A stretch of 39,231 bases of DNA from an uncultured Saprospiraceae bacterium (lineage in GTDB: Bacteria > Bacteroidota > Bacteroidia > Chitinophagales > Saprospiraceae): contig CALDTJ010000299.1 in NCBI GenBank assembly GCA_937924145.1, positions 1 to 39,231 on the forward strand, in the 5' to 3' direction. The first letter of the stretch is position 1; each line of letters opens with the position of its first letter. Shown here one piece after another: positions 35,622-39,231 of this stretch. The notes beneath the pieces are model-generated. The model saw only the letters and a program-made list of their open reading frames with translations. It had not been told where the DNA came from and ran no database searches. Both the position numbers and the translations under genes were made by a program.

Positions 35622-35657
35622 AAAAAAGTCCAAATCTCCGTAGAAATTTGGACTTTT
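35622..35657 (-). terminator. Terminator or attenuator between rpoZ and coaBC
   Basis: On the minus strand aaaagtccaaat pairs with atttggactttttt and a T-run follows. It lies 23 bases after the rpoZ stop and 56 before the coaBC start, so it can end or attenuate the bamD-rpoZ transcript. Confidence 0.8.
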
Positions 35658-35679
35658 ATATCTTCGATTAAGCTATTGC

Positions 35680-36048
35680 CTAAAATCTAGTATTACTTTT
35701 GACGTTACCTCTATCATCATTTTCATCTCTACCATATCGGTGGTGCAATTCACCTTCGTTGTATTCATTCATTGCAATCAATACTGGATTTGGCAAACGC
35801 TCATAAAATTTAGAGATTTCGATTTGCTCTTTGTTTTCATGAATTTCTTCAATCGTATCAGAACTAACCGCAAATTCATCTAATTTTTGGTGTAACTCGT
35901 GCTTTAAATCAATAGATAGCATTTTTGCTCTTCTAGTGATGATGGCTAAAGCCTCATAAATATTACCCGTACTAGCCGCTAATTCCTTAACGTTTCTTGC
36001 TCGGATATTTGGATCAAGCCCTTGAACTTTTGTTTTTATGTCTGACAT
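35680..36048 (-). CDS. rpoZ: RNA polymerase omega subunit, Bacteroidota type
   Basis: A 122-residue small RNA polymerase subunit that aids beta' folding and assembly. The Bacteroidota form differs from E. coli omega but keeps a helical core: TGNIYEALAIITRRAKMLSIDL (about 27-48), then the LKHELHQKLDEF helix, HENKEQIEISKFYERLPNP and a short variable tail. This sequence, between bamD and coaBC, is its usual place in the phylum. Its start (36048) overlaps the bamD stop by 35 bases, so the two are translationally coupled. A terminator follows. The assignment is supported by both similarity and position. Confidence 0.9.
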   Translation of the reverse strand: MSDIKTKVQGLDPNIRARNVKELAASTGNIYEALAIITRRAKMLSIDLKHELHQKLDEFAVSSDTIEEIHENKEQIEISKFYERLPNPVLIAMNEYNEGELHHRYGRDENDDRGNVKSNTRF

Positions 36049-36850
36049 CTTCGAATTTTTTTAGACTTTTATTAGAATTTTCCTTGAATTTCTTTATTTC
36101 TATTGTGTATTCACTTTCTGCATATCGATCCATAAAAGCATCCGCTTTCTTCACTGTTTCATTCAATCGCTCTTCTTGCTTTTCGTAAACACTATTTTCC
36201 GCTAATAAATAATGTGCTTTTACAATTAAATAGTGAACTTTTTCGGCATCCTTTGAATCAGGGTAATCTTTCAACACATTTTCAAATACTCTTGTTGCAG
36301 CTTGGTATTGTTTTATATCATAATATAATTGACCTTCTGCTAAAGATTTCACCTCCATCTTCTTTCGCATCTCGTCTATCAAGGCATTGGCCTCTTGGAC
36401 TCGCTCACTCTTTGGATAAGTATTGACAAATAACTGAAACCCATCAATTGCCTTTTCTGAGTAAGATTGCTCTAATCTGTAAATAGGGGATAGTTTATAA
36501 TGAGAATAAGCAGACATAAATTCTGCCTCTTCTTTGTACGCACTATTTCCGTAGGTAGATACGAAGTTTTTAAAGTAATACGATCCTAAAACGTATTTCT
36601 CTTGGTAATAATGGGTATAAGCGTAAGCAAAATACACTTTTTCTGCATCTGCTTTTCCTCGCAAACCATTGATGATTAATTCAAACAGCGTCTGTGCTTT
36701 TTGATAATCTTTTGCCTCGTAGTATTCGAATGCTTTTTTTTGTAAAAATTCTGGGTCTGGGTTCGTTCGAATTTTTTCGAAGTCACTTCTACAAGAACCA
36801 AACAGAAATAATAGTCCAAATAAAAAGCCTATTCCATATTTGTTTATCAT
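36014..36850 (-). CDS. bamD: Outer-membrane assembly lipoprotein BamD
   Basis: A component of the BAM complex that folds outer-membrane barrels. From ATG 36850 the protein has 278 residues: a lipoprotein signal (INKYGIGFLFGLLFLFGSC) and then TPRs, among them QKKAFEYYEAKDYQKAQTLFE, EKYVLGSYYFKNFVSTYGNS, DGFQLFVNTYPKSERVQEA and KQYQAATRVFENVLKDYPDS. The tail is charged and helical. An upstream ATG at 36856 is close to a clear -7 box (36858-36865), so the transcript probably starts at about 36851-36853, which favours the second ATG and a very short leader. It is co-transcribed with rpoZ. The neighbours match the phylum's usual order. Confidence 0.92.
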   Translation of the reverse strand: MINKYGIGFLFGLLFLFGSCRSDFEKIRTNPDPEFLQKKAFEYYEAKDYQKAQTLFELIINGLRGKADAEKVYFAYAYTHYYQEKYVLGSYYFKNFVSTYGNSAYKEEAEFMSAYSHYKLSPIYRLEQSYSEKAIDGFQLFVNTYPKSERVQEANALIDEMRKKMEVKSLAEGQLYYDIKQYQAATRVFENVLKDYPDSKDAEKVHYLIVKAHYLLAENSVYEKQEERLNETVKKADAFMDRYAESEYTIEIKKFKENSNKSLKKFEDVRHKNKSSRA

Positions 36851-36856
36851 AAGCAT

Positions 36857-36889
36857 GCAAAATTAAGTGTTTTTTAGAAGAGTTGACAA
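36857..36889 (-). promoter_or_regulatory. Bacteroidota-type promoter for bamD-rpoZ
   Basis: On the minus strand TTG (RC of 36887-36889), a 21-base spacer, and TAATTTTG (RC of 36858-36865), then C. Both boxes match the consensus. It lies within a few bases of the bamD start. Confidence 0.7.
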
Positions 36890-37129
36890 TTTTTCTTTTC
36901 TTCTGGTAATTTTCGACCACAAACTTCCTGATTTTAACGCATAGTTTATAATTGTCCGTTAGTCTTAACGTACTTTTCTCCGTTAAAAAAAAGTTAAACC
37001 GATGTATGTGGCTTATTTGTAGTTGATAAATGTTATTATTCGTTCTTTTGTAAAACCTATTACAATCAATTGTTGTATTTATAAGTAGGTGCTTTTTCTT
37101 TAGAAATCGTTGTACAGAAATAATTTATC

Positions 37130-37651
37130 ATGGAAAGTAAACCATTAATCAATAGAGTAGCGGCAAGTGGATTGATCACTTTAAATCTTGAAGACTTTTT
37201 TCCTAAAGGGGAAATCGCAGTTTTTGATTTAAAGGATTACCTATTCATGGAATTGATTCTAAAAGAAAAAGATTTTAGAAAAGCATTGAAAGAATTGGAT
37301 TGGTCTCAATATGCGGATAAGCACTTATTGATTACTTGTTCAACTGATGCTATTATTCCTATATGGGCGTATATGTTGGTAACAGTATATGCCACTCCTG
37401 TTGCAAAAAGTATTTTCCAAGGAACAGCAGATGAATTCTATAAAAAATCATTTACTGATACTTTAAATCAACTAGATATTAGCCAATATGAAAACAAACT
37501 ATTGGTTATAAAAGGCTGTAGTAATAAACCTGTCCCAACTTCCGCTTATGTTGACTTAACTCGTTTATTACAACCTATTGCTAAAAGTATTATGTTTGGT
37601 GAGCCATGTTCGACGGTACCGTTATACAAAAAAACAAAAATTAAACAATAA
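37130..37651 (+). CDS. DUF2480 family protein
   Basis: A 173-residue protein matching the DUF2480 pattern well: NRVAASGLITLNLEDFFPKGE at the start, KEKDFRKALKELDWSQYADKHLLITCSTDAI in the middle, and the highly conserved ending LLVIKGCSNKPVPTSAYVDLTR with KSIMFGEPCSTVPLYKK. The family is nearly confined to Bacteroidota and has no known activity. Conserved Cys in KGCSN and EPCST suggest metal or thiol chemistry, as inference only. It has no signal peptide. It diverges from bamD, sharing a 273-base promoter region. The ATG at 37130 matches the family's usual N-terminus, MESKPLINRVAASG. Confidence 0.9.
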   Translation: MESKPLINRVAASGLITLNLEDFFPKGEIAVFDLKDYLFMELILKEKDFRKALKELDWSQYADKHLLITCSTDAIIPIWAYMLVTVYATPVAKSIFQGTADEFYKKSFTDTLNQLDISQYENKLLVIKGCSNKPVPTSAYVDLTRLLQPIAKSIMFGEPCSTVPLYKKTKIKQ

Positions 37652-37820
37652 TATATACTTTTATTTAATACATTAAACCTATCCTTAATCCATGCTTTTA
37701 GTCAACATCTAAATTAAAATGGTCGAATTCTATTTTTAAATATAATTTTATTTTATATATTTTATCCCCCTTAAAATTCCCCTTCTAAGTTTTTTTAATT
37801 CTATTTCAAAAAATCAACAA

Positions 37821-37828
37821 TATTTTTG
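37821..37828 (+). promoter_or_regulatory. Possible -7 box for the transglycosylase gene
   Basis: TATTTTTG followed by C matches the -7 consensus, with a T-run (37790-37797) at about the right distance instead of a clean TTG. It would give a leader of about 75 bases. Confidence 0.35.
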
Positions 37829-37909
37829 CAAATTTTCTTAAATTGGCATACTATTAACAGCTCTGTTATTTGATGACTAAGAACAACTGTGATGCAAAAC
37901 TAAAATACC

Positions 37910-38818
37910 ATGAAATCCATTTCTTACTACTCTATCGCTGTCGCTGCTTTTCTAACTTTTGCCCTTTTTGCCTCCTATACGGATGCAAATGACAAACCTT
38001 TAGCTGATCTGTCAGCTACTCACAAGTTACCTCAAATCATTAAACCTGTTAATCTAAACAAGGTATTTGATTTTGCAGGAGAGTTAGTGCCTATGGATAA
38101 TTTTGATGCCAAGGAAAGATTAGATAGAGAATTGACCGAAAATTCTTATCGACATGGAAAAAATATATTGAACCTGAAAAAGGCTCGTCGATATTTTCCA
38201 ATGATTGAAAAAATTCTTGCTGAGAATGGAGTGCCTGATGATTTCAAATACGTTGCTGTAGCTGAAAGTGATTTGAGTAACGCTGTTTCACCCGCTGGTG
38301 CAAGAGGTTTTTGGCAATTCATGCGTCCGACTGCTAAAGATTATGGAATGGAAGTTTCGGCTACAGTTGATGAACGTTATCATCTAGAAATGGCAACTCG
38401 TTCAGCTTGTAAACATATCTTAAAATTGAAAAAAATGATGGGTAGCTGGACACTTGCCGCTGCTGCTTACAATGTCGGACAAACACGATTAAAAAGAGAA
38501 GTAGCTGCACAAAGAGCCAATACTTTTTATGATTTAAATCTTAATCACGAAACTTCTCGGTACTTATTTCGACTAATTGCCTTCAAAGAGATTATGAAAA
38601 ACCCTCAAGATTTTGGCTTTGATTTAGGCGATGAAGGTTACCAACCTCTAAATGATTTTGCAGTCGTCGAAGTCAATACTACTATTCCTAATTTGGGAGA
38701 TTTTGCTCAAAAATATGGTACTTCTTACCGAATGTTGAAGTTGTATAATCCATGGTTGATTTCTACTTCATTAGCAAACAAATCTGGTAAGCAATATTTT
38801 ATTAAAATTCCTAGATAA
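37910..38818 (+). CDS. Lytic transglycosylase, GH23 (MltD-like)
   Basis: A 302-residue exported enzyme that cuts murein glycan strands between MurNAc and GlcNAc, leaving 1,6-anhydro ends. A signal-type hydrophobic segment (about residues 5-22) is followed by a linker and the soluble-lytic-transglycosylase core: YVAVAESDLSNAVSPAGARGFWQF with catalytic Glu119, then AAAAYNVGQTRLKR, the A-YN-G motif. The end (LGDFAQKYGTSYRMLKLYNPWL) looks like a LysM-type unit. The length fits MltD-like proteins. No lipobox is present, so it is probably free in the periplasm or membrane-anchored. A hairpin terminator follows. Confidence 0.9.
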   Translation: MKSISYYSIAVAAFLTFALFASYTDANDKPLADLSATHKLPQIIKPVNLNKVFDFAGELVPMDNFDAKERLDRELTENSYRHGKNILNLKKARRYFPMIEKILAENGVPDDFKYVAVAESDLSNAVSPAGARGFWQFMRPTAKDYGMEVSATVDERYHLEMATRSACKHILKLKKMMGSWTLAAAAYNVGQTRLKREVAAQRANTFYDLNLNHETSRYLFRLIAFKEIMKNPQDFGFDLGDEGYQPLNDFAVVEVNTTIPNLGDFAQKYGTSYRMLKLYNPWLISTSLANKSGKQYFIKIPR

Positions 38819-38830
38819 TCGAAATACAGT

Positions 38831-38857
38831 CTTTCCACAACTTCGAGTTGTGGAAAG
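38831..38857 (+). terminator. Hairpin after the transglycosylase gene
   Basis: A perfect 12-base stem, ctttccacaact/agttgtggaaag, with a tcg loop lies 12 bases after the stop. No T-run follows, so termination is less certain; it also resembles the ACAACT/AGTTGT repeats. The rest of the gap to 39127 is AT-rich and shows nothing I can name. Confidence 0.55.
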
Positions 38858-39127
38858 GCTCAATACCCCTATTTTATCCACTTTATAATAGGCTACTGTA
38901 GCTTATCCATTATCCTACCTGTCTCTCATATCTAGTATAATTTTTGCAATACTTTCCTTGGATTTTGTCCCTATTTTCACAACCAAATGTTAAAAAGCTT
39001 TATGTAATAATCTTTTATTTGTAAAAAGGGTTATTTTAAAGCACTATTTGATAACGTGAACCATTTTTTTGCGTTATAAGTAAGGTATCTAATTCACCGA
39101 CTAGTTTCTATTTTAAATATTCATACC

Positions 39128-39231
39128 ATGGCAAATCAAAAGGATAATTATCAATTATTGATTTCAAAACTTGACCAGTTTATTCGTAAGTTTTATGTCA
39201 ATCAATTGATTCGAGGTGGCTTGTATAGCAT
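39128..39231 (+). CDS. DUF4175-like protein, 3' part outside window
   Basis: The window ends inside this gene after about 34 codons from ATG 39128. The start reads NYQLLISKLDQFIRKFYVNQLIRGGLYS. This is the opening I associate with large Bacteroidota DUF4175 membrane proteins, where a membrane segment follows directly. The rest lies beyond the window, so length, membrane topology and function cannot be judged. The family call is inference from this short stretch. Confidence 0.55.
   Translation, partial: MANQKDNYQLLISKLDQFIRKFYVNQLIRGGLYS

Noticed and set aside
1-39231. tRNA, rRNA, CRISPR array or intact IS element
   Set aside because: I found no cloverleaf with a T-arm, no rRNA segment, no regular spaced repeats and no transposase-like protein in any frame. 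The long inverted repeats have no attached coding sequence.

Overview
The window looks like chromosomal DNA of a low-GC (by eye about 35 %) Bacteroidota, most likely the Saprospiria lineage. Supporting signs are PorX, a DUF2480 protein, a Bacteroidota-type omega subunit in a bamD-rpoZ-coaBC run, a DUF5723-like outer-membrane protein, few Shine-Dalgarno sites, and promoters of the TTG-N20-TAnnTTTG type. The species call is inference. I see no rRNA, tRNA, CRISPR array, intact insertion sequence or prophage.

Layout. 1-5.3 kb: end of a TonB-C protein, a secreted TPR protein, a membrane-anchored protein with four helix-hairpin-helix units, a tiny PLDc_N protein and a TrpF-like protein without the usual catalytic Cys. 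5.5-13.4 kb: a GH3-like adenylase facing porX (type IX secretion regulator), then mazG, a five-TM protein with a soluble HhH-like tail, a Nudix hydrolase, a 2TM protein and asnS. 13.8-22.7 kb: a GH57/DUF3536 glycosidase, YjbQ, a DUF5723-like protein, aroQ, recQ and a TPR protein with a long structured leader. 23.5-32 kb: rhodanese lipoprotein, uvrB, esterase lipoprotein, a DUF6624-like lipoprotein gene whose start is out of frame across an A8 tract, and a large PIG-L deacetylase. 32.1-39.2 kb: LD-carboxypeptidase diverging from a pth gene with a 150-residue extra tail, the convergent bamD-rpoZ-coaBC cluster, a DUF2480 gene, a lytic transglycosylase and the start of a DUF4175-like gene.

Most genes are housekeeping or envelope functions in short transcription units, separated by clear hairpin terminators. 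The most unusual layer is intergenic: at least six long inverted-repeat elements (about 100-165 bp) plus short palindromes and shared 12-15 bp modules lie between genes. The strongest single-gene oddities are the frame-broken lipoprotein, the extended Pth, the degenerate TrpF and the roughly 370-nt leader before the TPR gene at 21.7-22.7 kb. No complete new defence or biosynthetic system is evident.
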